From Bordetella flabilis (GTDB taxonomy: Bacteria; Pseudomonadota; Gammaproteobacteria; Burkholderiales; Burkholderiaceae_B): a DNA stretch of 64,000 nt. The notes beneath the pieces were generated by a model. It was given only the letters and a program-made list of their open reading frames with translations. It made no database searches and was not told where the DNA came from. The first letter of the stretch is position 1. Every line of letters starts with the position of its first letter. Made by a program: the position numbers and the translations under genes. The stretch is taken from assembly GCF_001676725.1 (NCBI RefSeq), contig NZ_CP016172.1:310001-374000 (forward strand). The letters are read 5' to 3'. Positions 17,559-25,339 of this stretch are shown in pieces.

Positions 17559-18715
17559 GGCGCCGGTCGTACGTCGACGTCGGCGCGCACCGACAAGCCC
17601 GGGCGCAGCAGGCCCAGCCGCGCATCCTCTTCGTCCAGCACGATGCGCACGGGAACGCGTTGCACGATCTTGGTGAAGTTGCCCGTGGCGTTTTCGGGCG
17701 GCAGGACGCTGAACTGCGCCCCCGTGGCCGGCGCGAGGCTGGCGACGCGGCCATGGAAGACCCGGTCCGGCAGGATATCGGCCACGATGGTGGCGCGTTG
17801 GCCGGGCGCCATGCGGGCCAGCTGGCTTTCCTTGAAGTTGGCGTCCACCCATAGTCCCGACGCGGGCACCAGCGCCAGCAATTGCGCGCCCGCGGGCGCG
17901 TAGGCGCCCTGGCGCGCGCGCCGGTTTCCGACCGTGCCGTCCATCGGCGCCCGCAGCGTCGTGTAGGAAAGGTTCAGCCGGGCCTGTTCGCGGTCGGCCA
18001 TGGCCTGGGCCAGGGCGGCCCGGGCCTGGGTTTTCTGGGTATCGATGACTTCCAGGGCGCGCTGCGCGGCCACCAGTGCGGCGTCGGCCTTCTGCTGGTT
18101 CGCCACCGCCTGCTTGTAGTCCGAATCGGCCTTCTGGAAACTCTGCAGCGACACGGCGGCGCTGCCGGAGAGCGATTTGTAGCGGACCTGGTCCTGGCGC
18201 GTGCGTACGGTTTCGGCTGCGGCCGCGGCCACCGTGGCGCGCGCCTGCAGGATCACGGCTTCCTGCAGCCGCCGGTTCGCGTCCAGGTTCTCCAGCAGGG
18301 CTTGTTCGGCCGCGACCGTTCCTTCGGCTTTTTCCAGCGCGGCCCGGTAGTCGCGGTCGTCCAGCTTGACCAGTACGTCGCCGGCGCGCACTGCCTGGTT
18401 GTCACCGGCCGCCACCATGGCGATATAGCCGGGCACCTTGGCGCCCAGCACCGCGATGTCGCCGCCCACATAGGCATCGTCGGTGTCCTCGATGAAGCGG
18501 CCTTCGTACCACCAGTGATGTCCGTACCATGCCGCGCCGAGCAGCACGACCAGCAGTCCGGCGAAGTAGAAGGGGCGCCGCCCTCGTTTGGGGGCAGGCG
18601 TGTCGTCACCGCGCGACGCGGCGACGGAGCCATCGGCGGAGGAGGAAGAGGCGCCGGGATGGGCGGCGGTGACAGCGGGCATGGGAAGGGCCGCGCTGGC
18701 GGAGGTGCGTGACAT
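17555..18715 (-). CDS. emrA: EmrA/HlyD-type membrane fusion protein
   Basis: This 386-residue periplasmic adaptor links the EmrB pump to an outer-membrane channel. The order is a low-complexity cytoplasmic N-terminus, one membrane helix (FYFAGLLVVLLGAAW, near residue 48), the lipoyl-type half motif DDAYVGGDIAVLGAKVPGYI, a long coiled-coil hairpin rich in Ala/Gln (residues about 125-225), then the second half with LSYTTLRAPMDGTVGNR. These are the classic HlyD/EmrA landmarks. It lies 60 bases downstream of the HxlR regulator on the same strand and overlaps emrB by four bases. Confidence 0.87.
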   Translation of the reverse strand: MSRTSASAALPMPAVTAAHPGASSSSADGSVAASRGDDTPAPKRGRRPFYFAGLLVVLLGAAWYGHHWWYEGRFIEDTDDAYVGGDIAVLGAKVPGYIAMVAAGDNQAVRAGDVLVKLDDRDYRAALEKAEGTVAAEQALLENLDANRRLQEAVILQARATVAAAAAETVRTRQDQVRYKSLSGSAAVSLQSFQKADSDYKQAVANQQKADAALVAAQRALEVIDTQKTQARAALAQAMADREQARLNLSYTTLRAPMDGTVGNRRARQGAYAPAGAQLLALVPASGLWVDANFKESQLARMAPGQRATIVADILPDRVFHGRVASLAPATGAQFSVLPPENATGNFTKIVQRVPVRIVLDEEDARLGLLRPGLSVRADVDVRPAP

Positions 18716-18775
18716 GGACAGGCTCTGGGGTAAGAGGTCGGATTGCGGCGCCCACGGCGCAAGCGGGCGCCTGGG

Positions 18776-19348
18776 TCAGGCCGCCGTGGTCGGTTCGGGG
18801 TCGTGGGGGTCCTGGATGTCCTGGGGGTCGTGGGGCGCTTCGTCAGCCGCCGATTCGCCGTGCTTGCGCGCCGCGAGTGCGATCCGCTCGCGCACGCCGG
18901 GCGTGGCGCCGGCGCCGGCCATCACCGTGACGCCGTCCAGGCCCAGTACCTGTCCCGTGGACGTGTCCAGCCAGCACTGCTCGACCGGCGCGCCGGTTTC
19001 GCGCGCCACCACGGCCAGCGCCGGCCCTTCCGGGGAGAAATGGCGATTGCCCCAGGCCACCATGGCGAGCATGATCGGCCGCAGTTCGCGCCCCTGCTGC
19101 GTCAGCACATATTCGTAGCGGGTAGGCCGGCTGGTATAGACGCGCTTTTCGAGCAGGCCCGCCTGTACCAGTTCGGCCAGCCGGCGGGTCAGGATATTCG
19201 GGGCGATGTCCAGGCTTTTGCGGAATTCATCGAAGCGCGTCATGCCGTAGAAGGCATCGCGCAGGATCAGCATGCTCCAGCGTTCGCCCACGCGAGCAAG
19301 GGTGCGCGCGATGGGGCAGGGCATGGCGGCGAAATCGGTGTGGGGCAT
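18776..19348 (-). CDS. HxlR-family transcriptional regulator
   Basis: This 190-residue winged-helix regulator is the first gene of the efflux operon. The HxlR signature CPIARTLARVGERWSMLILRD starts near residue 10, with an N-terminal Cys that in several relatives senses electrophiles. TRFDEFRKSLDIAPNILTRRL is the recognition helix region. The C-terminal about 80 residues extend beyond the usual 110-130 and end in Asp/Pro-rich repeats (HDPQDIQDPHDPEP). I chose the ATG at 19348 because the longer frame to 19423 runs through the operator. Two similar dyads directly upstream suggest autorepression and joint control of emrAB. Confidence 0.85.
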   Translation of the reverse strand: MPHTDFAAMPCPIARTLARVGERWSMLILRDAFYGMTRFDEFRKSLDIAPNILTRRLAELVQAGLLEKRVYTSRPTRYEYVLTQQGRELRPIMLAMVAWGNRHFSPEGPALAVVARETGAPVEQCWLDTSTGQVLGLDGVTVMAGAGATPGVRERIALAARKHGESAADEAPHDPQDIQDPHDPEPTTAA

Positions 19349-19372
19349 GGGGGTTTGGCAGGCGGCCGGCAG

Positions 19373-19428
19373 AGTGACTTGCGATTTGAAAGTGATTCTA
19401 CGTGAGTGACTTTTGATTTGCAAGTCAC
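19373..19428 (-). promoter_or_regulatory. Double HxlR operator and promoter region
   Basis: Two copies of a 23-base element lie 32 bases apart (about three helical turns), starting at 19373 and 19405. The right copy is a perfect dyad with arms TGACTT and AAGTCA around a 9-base centre. The left copy has one mismatch (AAGTGA). Together the outermost 9 bases, GTGACTTGC (19374-19382) and GCAAGTCAC (19420-19428), are also perfectly inverted. They sit 25-80 bases before the hxlR start, which is the expected place for an HxlR dimer pair. Confidence 0.65.
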
Positions 19429-19471
19429 ATCGCCGCGCGGTTGGCTGCGTGCCGGCCCGCGATGGGCGGCC

Positions 19472-19954
19472 CTAGTCCCGGAAGTTCTCGAATTGCAGCG
19501 GCAGGTCCACGTCGGTCTTGCGCAGCAGCGCGATCGCGCTTTGCAGGTCGTCGCGCTTCTTGCCGGTGACGCGCAGCTTGTTGCCGTTGATCTGCGTCTC
19601 GACCTTGAGCTTGGCGTCCTTGATGGCGGCGATGAGCTTCTTGGCGACAGGCTGTTCGATGCCCTGCTTCAGCGTGACCTTCTGCCGCGCCCCGCCCAGG
19701 TTGACCAGCGGTTCGGCCGCGTCCATGCTGCGCGGGTCGATGCCTCTCGCCGTCAGGCGGCCGCGCAGGATATCGAGCATCTGCTTGAGCTGGAAGGCCG
19801 ACGGCGCGATCTGCGTCACGACGTATTCCTCCAGTTCGAATTTGGCGTCCGTACCCTTGAAGTCGAAACGCGTCGCCAGTTCGCGATTGGCCTGGTCGAC
19901 GGCATTGCTGAGCTCGTGCTTGTCCACTTCGGACACGACGTCGAATGAAGGCAT
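19472..19954 (-). CDS. yajQ: YajQ family nucleotide-binding protein
   Basis: This 160-residue cytoplasmic protein has two ferredoxin-like domains. It begins MPSFDVVSEVDKHEL and ends PLQFENFRD, both hallmarks of YajQ, and has the usual length. Homologues bind cyclic di-GMP or other nucleotides and act with transcription regulators in some pathogens; which applies here is unknown. I chose the ATG at 19954 rather than the frame start at 19993 because it matches the family N-terminus and has a purine-rich AGAGGAT before it. It is transcribed toward the hxlR operon. Confidence 0.92.
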   Translation of the reverse strand: MPSFDVVSEVDKHELSNAVDQANRELATRFDFKGTDAKFELEEYVVTQIAPSAFQLKQMLDILRGRLTARGIDPRSMDAAEPLVNLGGARQKVTLKQGIEQPVAKKLIAAIKDAKLKVETQINGNKLRVTGKKRDDLQSAIALLRKTDVDLPLQFENFRD

Positions 19955-20266
19955 GCTGGGATCCTCTTGATGTTCTGGACGGAATTCTCCCATGGCCGAC
20001 CGCCGCGAGGAAAGCCGCTATGCTAGTCGCAGCCGCGTCCACGCCCGGACACCAGGCGTCCGCCATCGGGCGCCGGCCCGCTCGCCCCACGCATGCCCGC
20101 CAAGGATCCGTCGAATGAACATTTATTTTCCCGATCGCGGACGCCGCACGGCCCAGGTCCCAGGATGGCGAGCGCCCAAGGCGGCGCTGGAAGGAACGGC
20201 GGACAGGTCGCCGGCCTGCATGCACCGGGACTGCGGCCGGCACCGGCCGGCAAGGTTGGGCTGAGC
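19955..20266. other. Divergent intergenic region yajQ / DUF2127 gene
   Basis: These 312 bases lie between yajQ and the DUF2127 gene. The open frame of the latter continues upstream to 20093, but the added residues are Arg/Gly/Pro-rich with no family character, so I treat this stretch as non-coding. No clear promoter or hairpin stands out. Confidence 0.35.
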
Positions 20267-20785
20267 ATGGGCGGCGCCATGGAAAGGACGGACCCTCGCA
20301 GCCCGCCGATCGTGCCCGCCGAGGTGGCCACGCGGCGGCGGGCACAGCGCCTGATCGCGCTGTTCGAGGCATTGAAAGGCATCGGCGCGCTGGCGGCCAG
20401 CATCGGGCTGCTGAGCCTGCTGCATCACGACCTGCGCCATATGGTCGAGGTCATGATCGGGCATTTCGGCCTGGACCCGGGCGGACATTACCCGATGGCG
20501 CTGCTGCACTACGCCACGCTGTTGCAGGACACCAGCGTGCAGGCCCTGGTCATGCTGGCGACGGCCTATGTGGCGCTGCGCCTGACCGAGGCGTATGGCT
20601 TGTGGAAGGATCGCGCGTGGGGCGAATGGCTGGGGGCGCTGTCCGGGGCCATCTATGTGCCCTTCGAGGTGCGCCACCTGCTGCACCGGCCGTCGCTGCT
20701 CAGCGCCGTCGTCGTGCTGGCCAACGTGCTGATCATTGCCTTCCTGGCATGGCAGTTGTGGCGCCGCCGTGCGCCGGCGGGCTAA
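20267..20785 (+). CDS. DUF2127 membrane protein
   Basis: This is a 172-residue small inner-membrane protein. It has about four hydrophobic helices: ALKGIGALAASIGLLSLL near residue 35, an ALVMLATAYVALRL segment near 95, GALSGAIYVPFEV near 125, and a C-terminal helix AVVVLANVLIIAFLAW followed by a positive tail. The pattern EAYGLWKDRAWGEWLGALSG fits DUF2127, whose role is unknown. The start is ambiguous (20267 or 20279). Its stop codon TAA (20783-20785) overlaps the stop of the convergent cysW gene, leaving no room for a terminator between them. Confidence 0.72.
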   Translation: MGGAMERTDPRSPPIVPAEVATRRRAQRLIALFEALKGIGALAASIGLLSLLHHDLRHMVEVMIGHFGLDPGGHYPMALLHYATLLQDTSVQALVMLATAYVALRLTEAYGLWKDRAWGEWLGALSGAIYVPFEVRHLLHRPSLLSAVVVLANVLIIAFLAWQLWRRRAPAG

Positions 20786-21609
20786 TGCGCGGGGCCGCGC
20801 AGCTTGACGCGCTGGCCCCATTCCATGGCGGTCTTCACGACCATGGTCAGCAGCGCCATGCACGCCAGCAAGGCCGCGGCCGTGAACGCGCCGACGGTCT
20901 TGTAGTCGTCGCTCAATTGCTCGATCAGCAGCGGCAAGGTGACGGTCTGGCCGCGGATCGCGCCCGAGACCACCGACACCGCGCCGAATTCCCCGACCGC
21001 GCGCGCATTGGTGATCACGGTGCCGTACAGCAGGGCCCACTTGATGTTGGGCAGGGTGATGCGCCAGAAGATCTGCCAGCCGTTCGCCCCCAGCGTCAGG
21101 GCGGCGTATTCCTCGTCCGAGCCCTGGGCCTGCATCAGCGGGATCAGGATGCGCGCCACGAACGGCGAAGTCACGAACACCGTGACCATGACGATGCCCG
21201 GCCACGCAAACATCAACTGGATATCGTGTTCGCTGAGCCAGCCGCCGACGGCGCTTTCCATGCCGTAGACGACCAGGTAGCACAGGCCGGCCACGACCGG
21301 CGAGGTGGCGTACGGGATATCCACCAGGGTCGTGAGCACCTGCTTGCCGCGGAATTCGTAGCGCGTCACGCACCACGCCAGCAGGATGCCGAAGGCCACA
21401 TTGATCGGCACGGTCAGCACCGCGGCCAGCAAGGTCAGCCAGATCGCGTGCTGCATTTCCTCGTCGCCCAGGTTCTGCAGCAGCATGTGCCATCCCCCGG
21501 ACAACGCCTGCTGGAAAATCAGGGCCAGCGGCAGCACCAGCAGCAGGAAGGCGCCGGCGACTCCGATGGCGATCAGGGCCCACTGGCGCCAGTTGTGCGG
21601 TTTTCGCAT
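20782..21609 (-). CDS. cysW: Sulfate/thiosulfate ABC transporter permease CysW
   Basis: This is a 275-residue inner-membrane permease with six predicted helices. The EAA loop, which docks the ATPase, reads EEYAALTLGANGWQIFWRITLPN (split here: EEYAALTLGAN then GWQIFWRITLPN). NARAVGEFGAVSVVSGAIRG is characteristic of CysW. It follows cysT after two bases. In most proteobacteria cysA, the ATP-binding subunit, comes next, but here the stop codon of cysW overlaps that of a convergent unrelated gene and cysA is absent. The transporter must therefore use an ATPase encoded elsewhere. Confidence 0.9.
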   Translation of the reverse strand: MRKPHNWRQWALIAIGVAGAFLLLVLPLALIFQQALSGGWHMLLQNLGDEEMQHAIWLTLLAAVLTVPINVAFGILLAWCVTRYEFRGKQVLTTLVDIPYATSPVVAGLCYLVVYGMESAVGGWLSEHDIQLMFAWPGIVMVTVFVTSPFVARILIPLMQAQGSDEEYAALTLGANGWQIFWRITLPNIKWALLYGTVITNARAVGEFGAVSVVSGAIRGQTVTLPLLIEQLSDDYKTVGAFTAAALLACMALLTMVVKTAMEWGQRVKLRGPAH

Positions 21610-21611
21610 GG

Positions 21612-22451
21612 TCAACGTCCGGGGCGCTGCCATGGCAGCAGGCGGCCCTGCAGCACATGCAACGCGAACAACAACAGCAGGGAAACGGCCAGCACCACCG
21701 TGGCGATGGCGGAGGCGGCGGGATAATCGAATTCGGACACGCGCACGAAGATCATCAGCGAGGTGATTTCGGTCTTGAACGGAATATTGCCGGCGATCAT
21801 GACCACCGCGCCGAACTCGCCCAGGCTGCGTATGAACGCCTGCGAGGCGCCGGTGAATACCGCCGGGGCCAGGGCCGGCAACAGTACGCGCCACGTGGTC
21901 TGCCATTCGCTGGCGCCAAGCGTGTGCGCCGCCTCTTCATATTCCGGGCCGATTTCTTCCAGGACAGGCTGCACCGACCGCACGACGAAAGGCAGGCTGG
22001 TGAAGATCATGGCCGACACCAGGCCGGGAAAGGCATAGGAGATCTTGAAGCCCATCTGGTCGAACCACTGGCCCACCCACCCGGCGGGTCCCAGCAGGAC
22101 GGACAGCGTCAGTCCGGCGACCGCGGTGGGCAGGGCGAACGGCAAGTCGACCAGCGAGTCCAGGAACAGACGGCCGGGAAAGCGGTAGCGCACCAGTATC
22201 CAGGCCAGGAGCAACCCGAACAGCACGACGGTCACGGTCGACAGCGCCGCGCCCAGCAGGGTGACGCGGTAGCTCGCCAGCACGCGCGGGTCCGTAATGG
22301 CCTGCCAATACTGCGCGGCGCTCATCTCGCTGGTATAGGCGAGCAGGGCCGCGATGGGAAACAGGATCACCAGCGAGATGAACAGGCTGCTGACGCCGAA
22401 GCTCAGGCCGAACCCCGGCAGGGTCGGATGTTGTTGGAAGAATCTCGACAT
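21612..22451 (-). CDS. cysT: Sulfate/thiosulfate ABC transporter permease CysT (CysU)
   Basis: This 279-residue inner-membrane permease partners CysW. Landmarks are PTLPGFGLSFGVSSLFISLV at the first helix, DLPFALPTAVAGLTLSVLLG in the middle, and the EAA loop EEAAHTLGASEWQTTWRVLLP followed by SLGEFGAVVMIAGN. The ATG at 22451 has AAGGG four bases upstream. A perfect 12-pair hairpin precedes that ribosome site and separates it from cysP, probably lowering permease expression relative to the binding protein. Confidence 0.9.
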   Translation of the reverse strand: MSRFFQQHPTLPGFGLSFGVSSLFISLVILFPIAALLAYTSEMSAAQYWQAITDPRVLASYRVTLLGAALSTVTVVLFGLLLAWILVRYRFPGRLFLDSLVDLPFALPTAVAGLTLSVLLGPAGWVGQWFDQMGFKISYAFPGLVSAMIFTSLPFVVRSVQPVLEEIGPEYEEAAHTLGASEWQTTWRVLLPALAPAVFTGASQAFIRSLGEFGAVVMIAGNIPFKTEITSLMIFVRVSEFDYPAASAIATVVLAVSLLLLFALHVLQGRLLPWQRPGR

Positions 22452-22467
22452 ACCCTTGCGATGAAAA

Positions 22468-22496
22468 CCGGCCGGCCGCGCAATGCGGCCGGCCGG
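22468..22496 (-). promoter_or_regulatory. Intercistronic hairpin between cysP and cysT
   Basis: The arms CCGGCCGGCCGC (22468-22479) and GCGGCCGGCCGG (22485-22496) are perfectly complementary over 12 bases with a 5-base loop. The hairpin lies 16 bases before the cysT start, inside a 209-base gap after cysP. It is a good candidate for mRNA 3'-end protection of cysP or for partial termination, which would give more binding protein than permease. Confidence 0.6.
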
Positions 22497-22660
22497 CGCC
22501 TGGCCTTGCCGACGCGGCGCCCGGGGCCGTAGTCTACCCGGGCCGCGGGGTCGGCGTGGAAGTCATCCCTGCATGCCGGTGCGGCCGGGAGGTCTGCCTG
22601 CGGAAGCCGGCGGCACCACGGCGGCCGCCGATATAGCGGCGCGCAGCGGCCCGCGCAGCA

Positions 22661-23671
22661 TCAGGACTTGCCGGCCAGCAATTGGTCCAGCACGCCGCCG
22701 CCCTTGAAATGCGTTTCCTGGATCTGGTCCCAGGAGCCGAGCAATTTCTGCGGATCGAGCAGCTCTACCTTGGGGAAGCGGCTGGCGTACTTCTGGACGA
22801 TGGCCGGGTCACGCACGCGGTAATTGAAGCTGGCCAGCAGCTCCTGGATTTCGGGCGAGTATTGGTATTGCAGGTAGGCCTCGGCCAGTTTGCGTGTCCC
22901 TTTGGCGTCCACCACCTTGTCGACCACGGCCACCGGGAATTCGGCCAGCACGCTGACCGGCGGCACCACCACTTCCGCGCCGAGCGCCTTGAACTCCTCG
23001 CCGACGGCGATGTTGCGCACTTCCGATTCGAACGTCAGCACCGCGTCGCCCTGGTTGTTCTGGGCGAAGGCCACCGTGGCGCCACGGCCGCCGGTGGGAA
23101 AGCTCTCCACGTTGTGCAGCAGCTTGCCGACGAAGGCGCGGGTCTTGGCTTCATCGCCATTGAATTTCTGCAGCGCGTAGAGCCAGGCCGCCAGATAGGT
23201 ATAGCGCGCGTTGCCGGAGGTCTTCGGGTTGGGGAAGACGACCTTCACGTCATCGCGCACCAGGTCGTCCCAGCTCTTGATGTGCTTGGGGTTGCCCTTG
23301 CGCACCAGGAAGGCGATGGTGCTGTAGTAGGGCGAGCTGTTGCCGGGGAAGCGCTTCTGCCAATCCTTGCCGACCAGGCCGCGCTTGGCCAGCACGTCCA
23401 CGTCGGTGACCTGGTTGAAGGTCACCGTATCCGCCTTCAGGCCCTGCATGATGGCCTGGGCTTGCCGCGAGGTGCCGCCGAAGGTCTGCTCCACGGTCAC
23501 CGTTTCGCCGGTCTTTTCTTTCCAGTACGCGACGAACTTGGGATTGATCGCGGTGAAAAGTTCGCGCGAGATGTCATATGAGGAATTCAGCAGCGTTTGC
23601 TGGGCCGAGGCGGTCGCCGCACCCGCCAGCATGGCGGCGGCGAAGGAGGTGACAAGAAGACGCTTGATCAA
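22661..23671 (-). CDS. cysP: Periplasmic sulfate/thiosulfate-binding protein
   Basis: This is a 336-residue periplasmic binding protein that feeds CysT/CysW. The signal peptide ends in ATASAQQ (cleavage near residue 23). LLNSSYDISRELF, the anion-loop region FGGTSRQAQAI, GLKADTVTFNQVTDVD, NSSPYYST and FPNPKTSGNARYTYLAAW are family signatures, closer to CysP than to Sbp. The first codon is TTG at 23671, since the next Met would cut the signal peptide. GGAG sits 8 bases before the TTG. A 165-base leader with three imperfect repeats and an AT-rich patch lies upstream, likely the CysB-controlled promoter. Confidence 0.9.
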   Translation of the reverse strand: MIKRLLVTSFAAAMLAGAATASAQQTLLNSSYDISRELFTAINPKFVAYWKEKTGETVTVEQTFGGTSRQAQAIMQGLKADTVTFNQVTDVDVLAKRGLVGKDWQKRFPGNSSPYYSTIAFLVRKGNPKHIKSWDDLVRDDVKVVFPNPKTSGNARYTYLAAWLYALQKFNGDEAKTRAFVGKLLHNVESFPTGGRGATVAFAQNNQGDAVLTFESEVRNIAVGEEFKALGAEVVVPPVSVLAEFPVAVVDKVVDAKGTRKLAEAYLQYQYSPEIQELLASFNYRVRDPAIVQKYASRFPKVELLDPQKLLGSWDQIQETHFKGGGVLDQLLAGKS

Positions 23672-23836
23672 GGGGACGGCTCCAAGACAGACAACAACCG
23701 TCCCGAATGGCCGGTTGGGGCAGGCATCAACCGTCCGGGTGGGCGGCTGGGCAGGCAGACGCCGTCCGGGGTGGACGGCCGTGGCATCATGCCCGGCTCG
23801 CTTAGTAACGCAAACAAAGAATTTTCGTTTTATATA
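23672..23836 (-). promoter_or_regulatory. cysP leader: AT-rich promoter patch and three imperfect repeats
   Basis: Bases about 23800-23850 are strikingly AT-rich (TTTTATATATTATTTTT on the + strand) in an otherwise about 65-70% GC region, as expected for a CysB-dependent sulfur-starvation promoter. Between it and the gene, three imperfect copies of a sequence near CAGGCATCAACCGTCC begin at 23688, 23721 and 23752, spaced 33 and 31 bases. They lie in the untranslated leader or the activator-binding zone. Confidence 0.5.
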
Positions 23837-24679
23837 TTATTTTTGGTCATAAGTGACCGCGCCAGCCGGCAGGTGGGCGCGCACGAGCGAGCCGGCGACG
23901 GAATCCAGCGGCGGGATATCGGGCAGCGTATCGCCGGGGCCGAACCAGCGCGCGTCGACGATTTCCTTGCCATCGACCTGGATCTCCCCGCTGAGGTATT
24001 CCGCGGTGAAGGCCAGCATCAGCGAATGCGGAAACGGCCATGACTGGCTCTTGAAGTATTTGAGGTCGTGGACTTTCAGGCCGACCTCCTCGTAGACCTC
24101 GCGGTGCACCGTCGCCTCCAGCGATTCACCCGCCTCGACGAAGCCCGCCAGGGCGCTGTAGCGGCCGGCGACGAAGTTCGCATTGCGCGCGAGCAGGATG
24201 CTGTCTCCCTTCTTGATCAGGACCATCATGGCCGGGGAGATGCGCGGATACGCGGACAGCCCGCAGCGCGGACACTTCATGCAGTACTCTTCCGGCACGC
24301 GCACCGTGGCCGTGCCGCACGCGCCGCAGTAGCGGTGCGTGCGCGCCCATTCCGCGACCTGGAAGGCGCGGCTGGCGATCGAGGCGCCTTCCTCGCCCAG
24401 CACGCCCAGCATTTCCCGCAGCCGCTTGAAGACGTAGCCCGCCGGGGCCTGGATGTCGCGGCCGAGCGCCGCGCTGACACAGCCGCGCCCCGCATACGTG
24501 CCGACGGCGTGCCACTCGATATCGGTCGCCGCCACCTGGCCGCGCAGTTCGTCCCCCGGCAGCGCCAGGTCGTGCTCGCGCACCAGAAGCTCGCCGCCGC
24601 GAAAGGCGAACACGTGCCCGTGCGGCGTGACGATCACGTCCGGGATATTGGAAGGGGAAGGCGCGGAGGTTTCTGCCAT
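23837..24679 (-). CDS. nudC: NAD+ diphosphatase / NAD-capped RNA hydrolase NudC
   Basis: This 280-residue Nudix hydrolase cleaves NADH/NAD+ and removes NAD caps from RNA. The zinc site is YCGACGT (near residue 118) plus YCMKCPRCG. The Nudix box GFVEAGESLEATVHREVYEEVG fits GX5EX7REUXEEXGU (residues about 178-199), and SQSWPFPHSLM is the NudC-specific motif after it. Length and domain order (N-terminal domain, zinc ribbon, Nudix) are normal. The frame ends directly against the AT-rich cysP promoter. A small thioredoxin-like gene lies upstream on its 5' side in the same orientation. Confidence 0.92.
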   Translation of the reverse strand: MAETSAPSPSNIPDVIVTPHGHVFAFRGGELLVREHDLALPGDELRGQVAATDIEWHAVGTYAGRGCVSAALGRDIQAPAGYVFKRLREMLGVLGEEGASIASRAFQVAEWARTHRYCGACGTATVRVPEEYCMKCPRCGLSAYPRISPAMMVLIKKGDSILLARNANFVAGRYSALAGFVEAGESLEATVHREVYEEVGLKVHDLKYFKSQSWPFPHSLMLAFTAEYLSGEIQVDGKEIVDARWFGPGDTLPDIPPLDSVAGSLVRAHLPAGAVTYDQK

Positions 24680-24765
24680 GGGGCGTGACGAGCTTGCGTA
24701 GACGGTGACGGGGGCGGCCCGCGCCGTCCGCGCATGCCGGACAGGCGCGCCCGCCGGGGGCGCGG

Positions 24766-25260
24766 TCAGCTTGCGGCCAGCGCTTTTTCGACCTGCGCGT
24801 GGAATTCCTTGGGATCGTACTCGCCCAGGTAGCGCTTGATGATGCGGCCCTGCTTGTCAATGAGGAAGGCTGTCGGTGTCAACTGCACATTGCCGAATGC
24901 CTGCGCGAGCTGCCCCTGGGTATCCAGGGCCACGGTGAAAGGCAGCTTGCGGGTCTGCGCGTAGTTCAGCACGTAGTTGGGCGGGTCGTACTGCATGGCC
25001 ACCGCCACCGTCTGGAAGCCTTGCGGCGCGTAGCGGTTGTAGTCGGCGATCGTGCTGGGCATCTGCTTGATGCAGGTCACGCAGTCGGTTGCCCAGAACT
25101 TGACCAGCACCACCTTGCCGCGCAGGTCCTGCAAGGCGATGCGCTGCCCGTCGATGGACGCGAACGTCACGTTGGGCGCGGCCTGTACCGGGCGCCAGAT
25201 GAACCAGCCGGCGATGCCCGCGGCCACCACCACCACCATTGCGACAACGAGTTTCTTCAT
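24766..25260 (-). CDS. TlpA-like membrane-anchored thiol-disulfide protein
   Basis: This is a 164-residue thioredoxin-fold protein. It has a single N-terminal membrane anchor (residues 4-22, VVAMVVVVAAGIAGWFIW) and a periplasmic domain with active site WATDCVTCIKQMP near residue 55 and the cis-Pro region LTPTAFLIDKQGRI near 130. The C-x2-C pair makes it redox-active, and the family (TlpA/ResA/peroxiredoxin-like) reduces periplasmic disulfides, for example in cytochrome c maturation. The spacing to nudC (86 bases) is compatible with cotranscription. The start at 25260 gives the anchor immediately after MKK. Confidence 0.83.
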   Translation of the reverse strand: MKKLVVAMVVVVAAGIAGWFIWRPVQAAPNVTFASIDGQRIALQDLRGKVVLVKFWATDCVTCIKQMPSTIADYNRYAPQGFQTVAVAMQYDPPNYVLNYAQTRKLPFTVALDTQGQLAQAFGNVQLTPTAFLIDKQGRIIKRYLGEYDPKEFHAQVEKALAAS

Positions 25261-25339
25261 AAGGACACCATCCCTTCGCATTCCTTCCGGGAACGCACGC
25301 GACTACGATCGATCCCCGCCCTTGGACACGTTACCCGGA

